Counted from the first letter of the stretch, positions 43,857 to 53,832 are shown. The stretch is DNA of 64,000 nucleotides from Candidatus Gastranaerophilales bacterium (GCA_910587815.1 CAJUNK010000007.1:1-64000); one strand, 5' to 3'. Program-made: numbers and translations. The notes: a model not told the origin generated them from the sequence alone.

Positions 43857-45080
43857 ATGGATTTCGGTACACAAAATGCAAATAATTTAATATCAAAGGA
43901 TAAAAATACGGCACGCAGTGCTGCAAACCTTGTTGTTAACAATTCTGACATTGAAACCTTTAAAATATTGTGTGAAAAATCTGATTTTATATTTGATTTT
44001 ATTAAAGAAAAAATCATCCAAAATCTTTGTTTTGCAGTAAATTCCAAAAATCTTTCAAACACATTTAACTTCACAAAAATATACAATCAGGATTTCGAAG
44101 ATTTCATTGTGCAATCTTGGATAAATTTTGCAGATGAAGATTTAACAGATAAAATTCTAGAACTTTTTGAAAATGGCACAAACGAACAAAAAACATACGC
44201 TGCTGCTTATTTTTATCACATAAACGACCCGCTTGCTATTGAATATTTAAATAATTATGCTTTTTCAGAATTTGAACCCTTAGCCCAGAATTGTGCAAGA
44301 ACATTAAAGCAGTTTAATGACAAATACCTATACAACAAAGCAATTGAAATCATAAAAAATGAATCGATTGATGATTTTGAAAAATATAAATACGTAAATT
44401 TTTTAACATCATTTGGAGAAATTAGCGCGCTAGATACATTGATATACTATTTAAAACATACATTTACAAAAAGTTTTGCTGCATCAAATATTTTATACTT
44501 AACAAACTTTTCAGAATTAATCAAAACAAATAAAGAAGATGCTTTAAATATTTTCGATGTTTTAATTGGCGCATATCCTGAAGAAATTTCTTTAGATACA
44601 ATAATTGATTTTGAAGTTTTTGATTTTATTAAATATTTAATGAACCAAATTCAAATTGAAAATAATTCTTTTATAAAAAGATTGCTCTTGAAAACCAAAT
44701 ATAAATTTAATCTTATTTCAAGAGAAGACATTTATACTTTTGATTTAAACAAACAAATTAAAAAAGAAATAAGTTCAATCAGCAATTTTATAAATACAAG
44801 CGATATTGATTTGTTTGAAGGTTTAGAAAATGAACTTTATTCAAATAACAAAGAACAAATACTTGAAACATTTGATGTTATTTTAAACTTCGGCAAGACA
44901 AATTTTGCACCACAAATTGCTAAAACTATTGAGGTTTCTGTTTTTGAAGACGTTATAGCAGAAGGAATCAGAACGCTGAAGGTTTTTGGAAAACTTGATA
45001 TTGTAAATAAAGATGCAATTATAACTAAAGTACAGAATGAAAACCTAAAAGCACTTATAACAAGCTATTTTTCAAATTGA
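43857..45080 (+). CDS. hypothetical HEAT-like helical repeat protein
   Basis: No named family recognised. The 407-residue soluble protein is helical with HEAT-like units: NTARSAANLVVNNSDIETFKILCEKSD, GTNEQKTYAAAYFYHINDPLAIEYL, FEKYKYVNFLTSFGEISALDTLIYYLKH, FAPQIAKTIEVSVFEDVIAEGIRTLKVFG. Such scaffolds bind proteins. Start lies 9 bp behind a TATAAA box (43843-43848) with no SD, so the message may be leaderless. It is alone on the plus strand, converging on ftsQ. Confidence 0.7.
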   Translation: MDFGTQNANNLISKDKNTARSAANLVVNNSDIETFKILCEKSDFIFDFIKEKIIQNLCFAVNSKNLSNTFNFTKIYNQDFEDFIVQSWINFADEDLTDKILELFENGTNEQKTYAAAYFYHINDPLAIEYLNNYAFSEFEPLAQNCARTLKQFNDKYLYNKAIEIIKNESIDDFEKYKYVNFLTSFGEISALDTLIYYLKHTFTKSFAASNILYLTNFSELIKTNKEDALNIFDVLIGAYPEEISLDTIIDFEVFDFIKYLMNQIQIENNSFIKRLLLKTKYKFNLISREDIYTFDLNKQIKKEISSISNFINTSDIDLFEGLENELYSNNKEQILETFDVILNFGKTNFAPQIAKTIEVSVFEDVIAEGIRTLKVFGKLDIVNKDAIITKVQNENLKALITSYFSN

Positions 45081-45112
45081 TAATATTAGTAATTTTTTTA
45101 AAATTGAAAAAA

Positions 45113-46069
45113 TCAATCTTCATATTCAAAAATTTCTTCTTCATCCAATGTTTTTTCATCATCATCTGAAAAATCTCTTTTTGCATTCCCTTCAACATGC
45201 TTTGAGTTATTATCTAATTTTATATATCTTGCATCTTCCCAGCGAAGGTCAATATATTTAATTTTTCTGCCATATTTACTTTGCGCTTCAGGCAAAATTG
45301 TTGCAATCCACTTTGTCCTGTTATAAATGGATTCGTTTATTTCCCCTAAACGCAGCATAATATCGCCAATTTGCACATATACATCTTTAGGATTTCTTAA
45401 ATCAACATATTTTACATCCTGCTTTGAATAAGCTTCGATTGTTTTTATTAGTTTTAAAATTTCATCCACCCGTTTTTTATCCCACTGCTCATAATCATCA
45501 CCTGCAAGGCCGTAGGTTAAAATTTTTGTAGCATTAAATTTATCAGGAATCGGCATATATTCTCTATCTATAAAAACACCATCAATTGTGATTGCAGAAA
45601 TCGGCTCTGTTTCAAGATTTGGAGCAATTAAAAATACAGGAACGCGTTCTTCCACCAAAATGTTTAACCTTGCAGGAAGCCAATAGCGACGAACATATAC
45701 CTTTTTTATTGGCTGTAATTGACCAATATTTCGTTCAAGCTCTCTTGTATCTAATCTAAAAACCTGCGTATAAGGCAGCTCTGTCTGTTTTACAAGGTCA
45801 ATAATTTTGTATTTTGGGGTAATTAAATTACCTTCAATTTTTACTACAGATTCATCGGCCACCGCAAGCAGATGTTTATCAATAAACCATTGGGGCAATT
45901 TCAGCGTCCAAATACCAAAATAAACTATGGCAAAAATAAGCCCAACCCTGATTAACGCCCTTAGATTTCTAATAGAATTTTTTGCAGAAATAATTCTGCG
46001 GCGCATCTTGTTTGCACGAAGCTTCCGCCTGTAATAATATTGCTGCTGTTCATTGTTGTTATTTATCAT
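45113..46069 (-). CDS. ftsQ: cell division protein FtsQ
   Basis: FtsQ is a single-pass divisome protein. The 318-residue product has a basic cytoplasmic tail (1-37), a membrane helix (about 38-57, LRALIRVGLIFAIVYFGIWTL), a POTRA domain (about 74-145, VVKIEGNLITPKYKIIDLV ... VYVRRYWLPARLNILVEERVP) and the FtsQ beta domain (VFIDREYMPIP ... YIDLRWEDARYIKL). An acidic tail follows. Position directly after ddl in a mur cluster supports the call. Confidence 0.9.
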   Translation of the reverse strand: MINNNNEQQQYYYRRKLRANKMRRRIISAKNSIRNLRALIRVGLIFAIVYFGIWTLKLPQWFIDKHLLAVADESVVKIEGNLITPKYKIIDLVKQTELPYTQVFRLDTRELERNIGQLQPIKKVYVRRYWLPARLNILVEERVPVFLIAPNLETEPISAITIDGVFIDREYMPIPDKFNATKILTYGLAGDDYEQWDKKRVDEILKLIKTIEAYSKQDVKYVDLRNPKDVYVQIGDIMLRLGEINESIYNRTKWIATILPEAQSKYGRKIKYIDLRWEDARYIKLDNNSKHVEGNAKRDFSDDDEKTLDEEEIFEYED

Positions 46070-46080
46070 CAGTATTAAAA

Positions 46081-47049
46081 TTAATCAATAAGGGCAGTAT
46101 TTAAAACTAATTGAACTAAATTATCATAATCTATACCCATTGCGCCAGCCTGTGCTGGAAGATCAGATAAATCTGTCATGCCAGGATTTGTATTGATTTC
46201 TAGAACGTATGGAATATTATTGTAAATCAGAAAATCTACCCTGCTCACCCCGGTGCAATCACAAGCTTTATGTGCTTTTATTGCCATTTCTTGAATTTTA
46301 CAAGTTAATGTTTCATCAAGTTCAGCAGGAAGAATAAACTCAGTCATGCCTTCAGTGTATTTTGCCTCATAATCATACCAAAGAGTTTTTGTTCTAAATT
46401 CTAAAATAGGAGTTGCAAAAATTTGAGCCTTTTTAACATCTTCTAAAACTCCCACTGTAATACTTGTACCTTGCAGATATTCCTCTAAAAGAATTTTTTT
46501 ATCAGATTTTTGGGCTATTTTTAATGCTCTTTCTAATTCCTCAAGAGTATCTACCTTGCTCATCCCAATGCTGGAACCTTCTGCTGATGGTTTCACCATT
46601 ATAGGAAAATTTAAACCAGAAACAGCTTTTTTAATATCAAGATTTTCATTATACTTGATGCAAACTGATTTTATAATATTTAACCCATTTGCATAAAGAA
46701 GATTTTTTGTCATTTCTTTATCCATACAAATGGCACTAGATTTTACCTTGCAACCTGTATATTTTATACCTAAAATTTCCAACAAACCCTGAATACAACC
46801 ATCTTCACCATATTTACCATGAAGCGTATTATATGCATATTCAAAATTGCCCTCACTTAAAGCTTTCACAGAATCGCGTGTTGCATCAACAATTTCAGTA
46901 TTTTGATATCCAAGTCTTTTTAAGGCAGCTAAAACATTCTTTCCGCTTCGCAGTGATACTTCTCTTTCATTTGACATGCCGCCGCACAAAACGGCAATTT
47001 TAGCATCTTTTTTTATTAAACTATCTACCCTTTTATTAGCGTATTCCAT
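46081..47049 (-). CDS. ddl: D-alanine--D-alanine ligase
   Basis: Makes the D-Ala-D-Ala dipeptide for peptidoglycan. The 322-residue ATP-grasp protein shows LCGGMSNEREVSLRSGKNV, NTLHGKYGEDGCIQGLLEILGIKYTG, FPIMVKPSAEGSSIGM, VSRVDFLIYNNIPYVLEINTNPGMT (metal ligands). It overlaps murB by 25 bp and precedes ftsQ by 11 bp. A short extra N-terminal stretch (about 15 residues) precedes the usual start. Confidence 0.96.
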   Translation of the reverse strand: MEYANKRVDSLIKKDAKIAVLCGGMSNEREVSLRSGKNVLAALKRLGYQNTEIVDATRDSVKALSEGNFEYAYNTLHGKYGEDGCIQGLLEILGIKYTGCKVKSSAICMDKEMTKNLLYANGLNIIKSVCIKYNENLDIKKAVSGLNFPIMVKPSAEGSSIGMSKVDTLEELERALKIAQKSDKKILLEEYLQGTSITVGVLEDVKKAQIFATPILEFRTKTLWYDYEAKYTEGMTEFILPAELDETLTCKIQEMAIKAHKACDCTGVSRVDFLIYNNIPYVLEINTNPGMTDLSDLPAQAGAMGIDYDNLVQLVLNTALID

Positions 47050-47954
47050 AATTCCAATTCCTTCTTATCAGAGCCTATATATATAATTTCAGGCTTTAGC
47101 ATAATATTAAATTTATCAAAAACATTCATCTGTATATCACGCATTATATTAATATAATCCATACTTGTTGCATTATTAAAATTGATTACAAAATTTGCAT
47201 GATTATAATAAACAAGCGCCCCGCCTATTAAATGTCCCTTTAGGCCAGCTTCATCAATCAATTTACCCGCAGAAAGCGTCTCGCCATCTTTATTTACAGG
47301 GTTTTTAAACACACATCCTAAATTCGGTTCGCCCAATGAAGGCTGTGTATTTTTCCTTTTTTCTAAAGCTTTGTTCATGGTTTCTTTTATTGCAATATAG
47401 CTATCCGCCGGCAATAATTCAAACTTTGCCGATAAAACTACATACCTGTCAGAATTATTTTTTATAATTGATGTTCTGTACCCAAATTCCATCTCATCGC
47501 GTGTGAATTCGATTATTTTGTCTTCTCTTGTATCATATACTTTTACAGATACTAAATAATCAGACACTGCCTGGCTATTAGCACCTGCATTCATAACAAT
47601 AGCGCCGCCAATTGTTGCTGGAAGACCTATTAAAAACTCAAAACCAGATAATTTTAATTCAAAAGCCATATTGGATAATTTTGGCGCGCCAACACCAGCA
47701 TCTGCCACTATATAGGGAGGTTTCACATCAATTTTATCTAAATGTTTTGTAACAATAACAGGTCTTTTAATGCCTGATGATGAAAACAAAATATTTGAAC
47801 CATTGCCAACAATTACAGGGTCATTCAAATTTGCAAGCAAAAGTGTCATTTCATCAATATTTTTTGGCAGATAAACATCATCTGCAATAGATGAAATTCT
47901 AAGTGTACTAAATGATTTCAGGTCATAGTTTATTCTATGTTCAATTTCTTTCAT
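47025..47954 (-). CDS. murB: UDP-N-acetylenolpyruvoylglucosamine reductase
   Basis: Reduces UDP-GlcNAc-enolpyruvate to UDP-MurNAc using NADPH and FAD. The 309-residue protein has the FAD domain (VGNGSNILFSSSG, GLPATIGGAIVMNAGA) and GYRTSIIKNN. The proton-donor segment reads PNLGCVFKNPVNKDG, so Cys takes the place where many MurBs have Ser. AGKLIDEAGLKGHLIGGA and HANFVINF complete the C-terminal set. It sits 27 bp after murC. Confidence 0.95.
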   Translation of the reverse strand: MKEIEHRINYDLKSFSTLRISSIADDVYLPKNIDEMTLLLANLNDPVIVGNGSNILFSSSGIKRPVIVTKHLDKIDVKPPYIVADAGVGAPKLSNMAFELKLSGFEFLIGLPATIGGAIVMNAGANSQAVSDYLVSVKVYDTREDKIIEFTRDEMEFGYRTSIIKNNSDRYVVLSAKFELLPADSYIAIKETMNKALEKRKNTQPSLGEPNLGCVFKNPVNKDGETLSAGKLIDEAGLKGHLIGGALVYYNHANFVINFNNATSMDYINIMRDIQMNVFDKFNIMLKPEIIYIGSDKKELELWNTLIKG

Positions 47955-47981
47955 ATAAAGCCTCTTTTGCCTGTTTATTTC

Positions 47982-49451
47982 TCATTTTTGCCATTTTTTT
48001 TGCACAAACACATCACCAAGCAGTTTGCCAAGTTTTGTAACATCTCCTGCACCAAGCGTTAAAATCAAATCATCTTTCTTGATACATTTTAAAACCTCAT
48101 CCGTAATTTCGGAAATTTTACCAGGGATATAAATAACATCTTTATCAGTACTTTGCATTGCTCTTGCGAAATTTTCAGAATTAAATTCACAATCATGCAT
48201 ATCTCCTGCACTAAAAACATCTAAAACTAAAAGAACATCGCAATTATCAAATGAAGTTAAGAATTCGTCGAATAAAGCCTTCAATCTAGTGTATCTGTGC
48301 GGCTGAAATATGGCAACAACACGTTTTTTTCCGGTTTTTAACTTATATTCTGATGCCGCATTCAAGGTAGCTTTAATTTCGCTTGGGTGGTGGGCATAAT
48401 CATCTATAATTTCAATATCATCATTTTTATAAACTTGCTGAAATCTACGACTCATGCCTGTAAAGCCTTTAAAATGCGGAGCAAATTCACTAAAATTAAA
48501 ACCTGCGACAACTAGGGCAGAAATTACAGCAAGGGTGTTATAAACATTATGCATTCCTTTTAGAGAGGTTGAAATTTTACCCAGCTTTTCACCTCTATAG
48601 GTAACGTCAAAATCTGCTCCTGACCCATTAAAAACAACATTATGTGCAAAGATATCTGCATTATCCAAGTTTGAAACTGAAAATTTTAATATGTTTTTAT
48701 CATTATCTATGCTTTTTAGTAATTCTAAAACACCTTTATCATCAGCATTTACAATAATTTTCGCATCAGAAGAAAGTTTATCGACCACATTTTTAAATGT
48801 ATGCAAAACATCTGCTAGTCCATTTTTATAAAAATCCAAATGGTCAGCTTCAAGATTATTTATGATAAAAAATTCAGGACTATACTTAACAATTGTTCCA
48901 TCGCTTTCATCAAGTTCGGCAATAAAAAATTTAGAATCTTTGGCAGCTTCAGCATTTGTATTTAATTCAGGAATTATTCCACCTATGGCGTATGCAGGAA
49001 GTTTCTTCATTTTTGATAAAACATAAGCACAAAGCCCGGAAGTTGTTGTTTTACCGTGAGTTCCCGCAAAACCTATGGTTGAAGGAAATTCCTTGGTCAA
49101 TGCCAAAAGCATGTCAGAGCGATGCAAGATTTTCATATTTAATTCTTTTGCACGAATAATTTCAGGATTATCTTCCTTTATAGCAGAAGATGCAACAATA
49201 TATGTCATTTCAGGTGCATCGGAAGGAATATTATCTGCATTGTGACCAATAAATACTTTTGCGCCAAGCGCTTTTAATTCTTTTAAATATTTTGAATCAG
49301 ATATATCAGAGCCTGAAACATCATAACCACGTCTAATTAAAATCTTTGCAAGAGCACTTTGGCCTACACCACCCATTGCAATAAAATGAAATTTATCACC
49401 TTTTTTAATACTGTCAAATTCTTGAATAAAAGGTAAGCTACCAAATGGCAT
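47982..49451 (-). CDS. murC: UDP-N-acetylmuramate--L-alanine ligase
   Basis: Adds L-Ala to UDP-MurNAc. The 489-residue protein has the Rossmann start (FIAMGGVGQSALAKILIRRGYDVSGSD), the ATP loop GFAGTHGKTTTSGL, FFIAELDESDGTIVKYSPE, NNLEADHLDFY and DDYAHHPSEIKATLNAA, and the C-terminal VFQPHRYTR. Its ATG directly follows the stop of the GT2 gene with no gap, indicating coupled translation. Confidence 0.97.
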   Translation of the reverse strand: MPFGSLPFIQEFDSIKKGDKFHFIAMGGVGQSALAKILIRRGYDVSGSDISDSKYLKELKALGAKVFIGHNADNIPSDAPEMTYIVASSAIKEDNPEIIRAKELNMKILHRSDMLLALTKEFPSTIGFAGTHGKTTTSGLCAYVLSKMKKLPAYAIGGIIPELNTNAEAAKDSKFFIAELDESDGTIVKYSPEFFIINNLEADHLDFYKNGLADVLHTFKNVVDKLSSDAKIIVNADDKGVLELLKSIDNDKNILKFSVSNLDNADIFAHNVVFNGSGADFDVTYRGEKLGKISTSLKGMHNVYNTLAVISALVVAGFNFSEFAPHFKGFTGMSRRFQQVYKNDDIEIIDDYAHHPSEIKATLNAASEYKLKTGKKRVVAIFQPHRYTRLKALFDEFLTSFDNCDVLLVLDVFSAGDMHDCEFNSENFARAMQSTDKDVIYIPGKISEITDEVLKCIKKDDLILTLGAGDVTKLGKLLGDVFVQKKWQK

Positions 49452-50762
49452 TTACACAGCCTCCTTCAATGTAACATTTGAAACACCATGCTGTGTTTTA
49501 CCCCAATCCATAGTTTTCTTAGTGAAGACAATTTTTAAAATTATAAATAAAACAATCGGAAACCAAATTGCAACAACATAAATTGCTGTAATTAAAGCTT
49601 CATAAATTGCTCTAAAAAATCCGTAATGACTGTATTTTCTAAGACTATAAATGAGGCCTGATGCAAAAAATACGGCCGTGCAGAAGACTAAAATTAAGGA
49701 TGACAAAATATCATTTGAATATCCTTTAACAAACCTGAAAGCCTGAATAATAATTTCAGAAACAAGCCAAAATGGCAATAAAAATTCAGAAATATAAGCT
49801 ATTAAATCAAACCCTACACGCAAATTCATATCTTTTGTAAACAAAACATCGCCTGCATATTCAAGATAACGGCGAATAGAGCCCTCCACCCATCTTCTTC
49901 TTTGACGGATAAGCGCAGGAAATGTAACAACGCCTTCTTCATAAACAATGGCATCCGGGCAAAATCTAATATCCCAGCCTTTAACATGAAGTCTTGTCGA
50001 CATATCAAGGTCATCAGTTATGGTTTCATTGTTCCAACCGTTTATATCTTCCAGAGCCTCTCTTTTTATAATTTCACCATTGCCGCGAAGTTCAACAGCA
50101 CCACGCACAGCGTCTCTACCTATTTGAAGATGCGTATCCATAACATATTCATTATATTGGCATGCTGTTAAAAAATTTTGCTTTGCATTTATAATATTCT
50201 TTCTTGCCTGAACCGCACCTACATCTTTTGGTTCCAGCTTTATAATCATTTTCTTTAAAAAATCTGGCTGAATTTTAGCATCAGCATCAAAAACAAGAAT
50301 AGCATCACCTTTTGCTATTTTCATTGCATCATTCAAAACAGCAGATTTGCCCGGAAAATCTCCCTCTTTTCTTAATAAAATTTTTACCTTATCAAATTTT
50401 TCTTCAAGTTTTTTTATTATTTCAGGAGTACTGTCAGTGGATCTATCATCAATCAATATGATTTCAAAATCAGAATAATCAAGAGCTGAAATATTTTTTA
50501 CAGTATCTTCTATAACATCTTCTTCATTATGACAAGGCACCATTATTGAAACAAAGGGCTTGTAAAGACATTCGCAGCTTGGCGGATTCTTTCTTAATTT
50601 TCTTTTTTGGTGTTTTATTGCTATATACATATAAAACATATATGCAGACATAAAAGATATTAGAAAAATAATTGCCCAAAAAGTATCAAAATAATTTTGG
50701 AAAATAACCAAAAAAGCCAAAAGAAAGCACATTATTAAAACAAGCGAAATCCTATCTTTCAT
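49452..50762 (-). CDS. membrane GT2 glycosyltransferase
   Basis: A 436-residue processive-type glycosyltransferase: two N-terminal helices (about 7-45), a GT2 domain (VSIMVPCHNEEDVIEDTVKNI, LIDDRSTDSTPEI, VFDADAKIQPDFL with the DxD site, AVELRGNGEIIKREAL, ETITDDLDMSTRL and the RQRRRWVEGSIRRYL motif), then at least four C-terminal helices. The Q/RxxRW motif and helices fit poly-GlcNAc or cellulose-synthase-like enzymes. Sugar and product are unknown. It heads the murC-murB-ddl-ftsQ set, so it may make a wall-associated polymer. Confidence 0.88.
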   Translation of the reverse strand: MKDRISLVLIMCFLLAFLVIFQNYFDTFWAIIFLISFMSAYMFYMYIAIKHQKRKLRKNPPSCECLYKPFVSIMVPCHNEEDVIEDTVKNISALDYSDFEIILIDDRSTDSTPEIIKKLEEKFDKVKILLRKEGDFPGKSAVLNDAMKIAKGDAILVFDADAKIQPDFLKKMIIKLEPKDVGAVQARKNIINAKQNFLTACQYNEYVMDTHLQIGRDAVRGAVELRGNGEIIKREALEDINGWNNETITDDLDMSTRLHVKGWDIRFCPDAIVYEEGVVTFPALIRQRRRWVEGSIRRYLEYAGDVLFTKDMNLRVGFDLIAYISEFLLPFWLVSEIIIQAFRFVKGYSNDILSSLILVFCTAVFFASGLIYSLRKYSHYGFFRAIYEALITAIYVVAIWFPIVLFIILKIVFTKKTMDWGKTQHGVSNVTLKEAV

Positions 50763-50957
50763 CAGCTATTCCTTAAAACCCCCTAAAATATCCCTATACG
50801 GTATTTTAACATAGATATATTAGCATAAAACATATTAAAAATTTAAAAAGTTTAAGTTTCTTTACGCTTCTAGTTTATTTAACGGATAAAAAAGCAAAAA
50901 ACAAAGGTTAATATAATAATATATAGGGATTTTCAATTTTTAAAAGGGAGATAAACA

Positions 50958-51233
50958 ATGCTAAAAAAATCAAATTTTAAAGGCTCAGAAATCTTCTTGC
51001 CACAGACAAATGGCGAAATATCCGATTCCATTGTTCAAAATTGGACCCTACAGGCTTATGAATGCTATTCAATTAATTGTGATTGTACAAAATGTTCAAT
51101 AAATCGTTCAAATTATTCATTCATCTGCCAGATGCCAAAAATAGTCAAAGCCCTCCTCAAAAAACAAGGAGAGCCTGATTTAAAACTTATAAAAGATGCC
51201 TTGGCGCACATACAAAATATCAATGCTGCATAG
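50958..51233 (+). CDS. small cysteine-cluster orphan protein
   Basis: A 91-residue protein with AGGGAG 8 nt before ATG. Residues 32-58 hold five cysteines: ECYSINCDCTKCSIN and SFICQMPKIV, a spacing that suggests a zinc or Fe-S site. The rest is a short helix pair (VKALLKKQGEPDLKLIKDALAHIQ). No family recognised. It is alone between the divergent GT2 gene and the convergent gene at 51301. Confidence 0.7.
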   Translation: MLKKSNFKGSEIFLPQTNGEISDSIVQNWTLQAYECYSINCDCTKCSINRSNYSFICQMPKIVKALLKKQGEPDLKLIKDALAHIQNINAA

Positions 51234-51262
51234 TTAACATTTATTTACAAAAATTAATTTTC

Positions 51263-51288
51263 CAAAACACTAGGTATTTTGTGTTTTG
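51263..51288. terminator. possible hairpin between convergent genes
   Basis: An 8-bp stem CAAAACAC/GTGTTTTG (51263-51270 with 51281-51288) with a 10-nt loop, but no strong T-run on either side. May be a weak terminator or only an inverted repeat. Confidence 0.35.
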
Positions 51289-51300
51289 ACGCAATTTTCC

Positions 51301-51864
51301 TCACTCACCTGTTCTGTCTAAAAAAGATTTTAAAGCTTCATCAGTATTTTTTGGTGAATTTAAGTCTCTGATATCAAAATCTTCTTCTGTTTTTTGAGGC
51401 AAAGGCGGATGAAAATATTTTCTAACAAACAAAAGCAGAAAATAAATAATAATTGAAGCTAAAATAACTGCAAACATTACTTTTCCAAACATAGATATTA
51501 ATTTCATTAATTCAAGTCCTGTATTTGGTATTACAGACTTAGTTAATTCCTCATTTACATTTGGATCAAAATCTTTATCTTCCACCTTCAGCGGAGCTGC
51601 TTCACCAAGTTGTTTTTGTTCTTTTGTGAGCTCCTCTTTTATTTTTGCTTCCTGTTCTGCTTTTGCTTTTTCTTCCTCTGTAAGTTCAACAGGGGCTGGC
51701 GCCTTTAGCTGCACCTTGTTTGATGCATCAGCATTTGTTTCGCTTTGAATCACAGAAACATCGGGAAGCGGCGGATTTTCGGCCAAAACCTGAATATTAA
51801 AGCCAAAAATCAGCATTAAAATAAACAGTGATAATTTTGCAAAATTATTATTGCATATCTTCAT
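51301..51864 (-). CDS. secreted/membrane protein of unknown function
   Basis: A 187-residue protein with an N-terminal signal peptide (residues 9-28, LSLFILMLIFGFNIQVLA), a charged Glu/Lys/Ala helix (about 60-85, ELTEEEKAKAEQEAKIKEEL), a second membrane helix (about 125-149, MFGKVMFAVILASIIIYFLLLFV) and a short cytoplasmic tail. Overall plan resembles FliO-like or small envelope proteins, but no motif confirms that. It follows rne by 3 bp and is surely co-transcribed. Confidence 0.65.
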   Translation of the reverse strand: MKICNNNFAKLSLFILMLIFGFNIQVLAENPPLPDVSVIQSETNADASNKVQLKAPAPVELTEEEKAKAEQEAKIKEELTKEQKQLGEAAPLKVEDKDFDPNVNEELTKSVIPNTGLELMKLISMFGKVMFAVILASIIIYFLLLFVRKYFHPPLPQKTEEDFDIRDLNSPKNTDEALKSFLDRTGE

Positions 51865-51867
51865 TTA

Positions 51868-53799
51868 TTACTCCTTTGCTGCGGATAATGCAGCTGTTGA
51901 ATCCGACTTTGAATCATCCTTTGAAACGGATTTTTTAGTTGAAGCTTTTGAAGAAGGCTTCCTGCCTCTTTTCTTTGGAGCGGGGGCTTCTTTTGAAACA
52001 GATTCAGCAGGTGTTTCAGATGCTGCTGGTGCTTCTGCTGTCATATTTTCGACATTTTCATTCGCCTTTGCTTCTTGTTTTTTCATAGTTTTTTTAGTTT
52101 TTCGTGAAACTTTTTTTGGTTTTTCTTGCAAAGCTTCCTCTTTATTTTCAAGTGCTTCAGTATTGCTTTGCACATTAGTTTCAGCAGCTTTATTTTCTTG
52201 TCTTTGTTTGTCTTCTTCAAAAATTGTATCTACAATATCATTAACAAAATCTTCCGTCTTTTTAACTTCAGGTTTTTTTGCTTCTGTATTTTTAATATCA
52301 TTATTCAAGACTTTTTCAGAATTTTGAATTTCAGACACTTCAAAGTTTTGAGATTCATTTTGCTGATTTTCTCTGTTTTCAAAGTTATTTTGCTGGTTGT
52401 CATTTCTATTAAACTTTTTATTTTTATTTTTGAAATTATTTCTTCCCTGATTATTATTCTGCCCATTTTGGTTATTATTTTGTCCGCCCTGATTACCATT
52501 TTGTTGATTATGGTTATTATAAGATGAGGCATTTCCAAAAGGACCCTTAATTTTATTAATTTTTGCCCTAATTTCACCTTGAGCATTAGAACTTAGCAGT
52601 TTTAAATCTTCAATTACAAATCCTTGACCGCCGCATTTATCACATTTTTTAGTAAAAATTTCAGACAAACTCTGTCCTTGTCTATGACGGGTAAGTTCAA
52701 CCAAACCTAAATCAGACAGCTGGCCAATTTGTGGTTTTGCTTTATCCTTTTCAAGTGCAAGTTCAAAATATTCTAAAACTTTTAATTTATCCATACGGGA
52801 TATCATATCAATAAAATCAACAATAACCATGCCGCCTATGTTTCTTAATTTTAACTGTCTTGCAATTTCATCAGCAGCTTCCAAATTTGTTTTCAGAATG
52901 GTTTCAGCCTGAGAAGATGAACTTGTAAATTTACCAGAGTTTACATCCACAACAGTTAATGCTTCTGTTTGCTGAATAAAAAGATATCCGCCCAAAGGTA
53001 AATTTACCTTTGTTTGCAAGGCATTTTGAATTTCTTTATTTATGCCAGTTGCAACCAATAATGGTTCAGTTCCTTTGTGCATAGAAACTTTTACTTTCAT
53101 ATTCCAATGTTGCAGCAATTGAGTAGTACGATGCAGCGCAAAGGCAGTATCTACAATAATTTCATCCACATCTTCTGTGCATGCTTCACGTATTACTTTA
53201 TATAATAATTCCTGGTCACGATGCAAAAGGCATGGCGGATTTGCCGTATCTGCGGCATTTACAATAGAATTCCATTTTTCTAATAAAATTTCTAAATCTT
53301 CTTGAATTTCAGCCTCTGATTGACCTTCAGCTTCAGTTCTAACTATAACACCAACACCTACGGGCTTTAGAAGGCTAACAATTGATTTCAGTCTTGCTCT
53401 TTCTTTGCTTGAGACAATTTTTCTTGAAACATTTACGCCCTTTTCATCAGGCAAAAGTACCAAAAATCTGCCAGGAAGGCTAAGTGCAGTTGTTACCCTT
53501 GGGCCTTTATGACCTGTAGGCTCTTTTACAACCTGAACAATTAATTTTTGTTTAGGCTTAACTTTTTCTTTCAAAGGACCTTTTCCCATAATATCATCAG
53601 TGTGGATAAAGCCCATTTTATCTGGCATGCCAACATCTACAAAAGCAGCATCAATTGAAGGTAAAATATTATCCACAACTGATAAATAAACGTCCCCTAA
53701 TAAAACATCACCTTTTGATACAAAAAATTCACTAACTTTATTATCTTCTAAAACAGCACCAATGTTATCTTTTTCAGATATTACAATTTTTTTTGTCAT
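51868..53799 (-). CDS. rne: ribonuclease E/G family
   Basis: Single-strand endonuclease for mRNA decay and rRNA maturation. The 643-residue protein starts with an S1 domain (about 35-115, GDVLLGDVYLSVVDNILPSIDAAFVDVG), has the RNase E/G catalytic core (VDVNSGKFTSSSSQAETILKTNLEAADEIARQLKLRNIGGMVIVDFIDM with metal Asp residues) and the zinc-link CDKCGGQGFV. From about residue 425 the tail is disordered: first Asn/Gln-rich, then Glu/Lys, ending Ala/Lys/Ser-rich with PKKRGRKPSSKAS. The long tail suggests a scaffold as in RNase E. TIGR03936 precedes it, a common pairing. Confidence 0.95.
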   Translation of the reverse strand: MTKKIVISEKDNIGAVLEDNKVSEFFVSKGDVLLGDVYLSVVDNILPSIDAAFVDVGMPDKMGFIHTDDIMGKGPLKEKVKPKQKLIVQVVKEPTGHKGPRVTTALSLPGRFLVLLPDEKGVNVSRKIVSSKERARLKSIVSLLKPVGVGVIVRTEAEGQSEAEIQEDLEILLEKWNSIVNAADTANPPCLLHRDQELLYKVIREACTEDVDEIIVDTAFALHRTTQLLQHWNMKVKVSMHKGTEPLLVATGINKEIQNALQTKVNLPLGGYLFIQQTEALTVVDVNSGKFTSSSSQAETILKTNLEAADEIARQLKLRNIGGMVIVDFIDMISRMDKLKVLEYFELALEKDKAKPQIGQLSDLGLVELTRHRQGQSLSEIFTKKCDKCGGQGFVIEDLKLLSSNAQGEIRAKINKIKGPFGNASSYNNHNQQNGNQGGQNNNQNGQNNNQGRNNFKNKNKKFNRNDNQQNNFENRENQQNESQNFEVSEIQNSEKVLNNDIKNTEAKKPEVKKTEDFVNDIVDTIFEEDKQRQENKAAETNVQSNTEALENKEEALQEKPKKVSRKTKKTMKKQEAKANENVENMTAEAPAASETPAESVSKEAPAPKKRGRKPSSKASTKKSVSKDDSKSDSTAALSAAKE

Positions 53800-53832
53800 A
53801 AACTTTTTCCTTTAAACTTTTTTAAATTTTTA

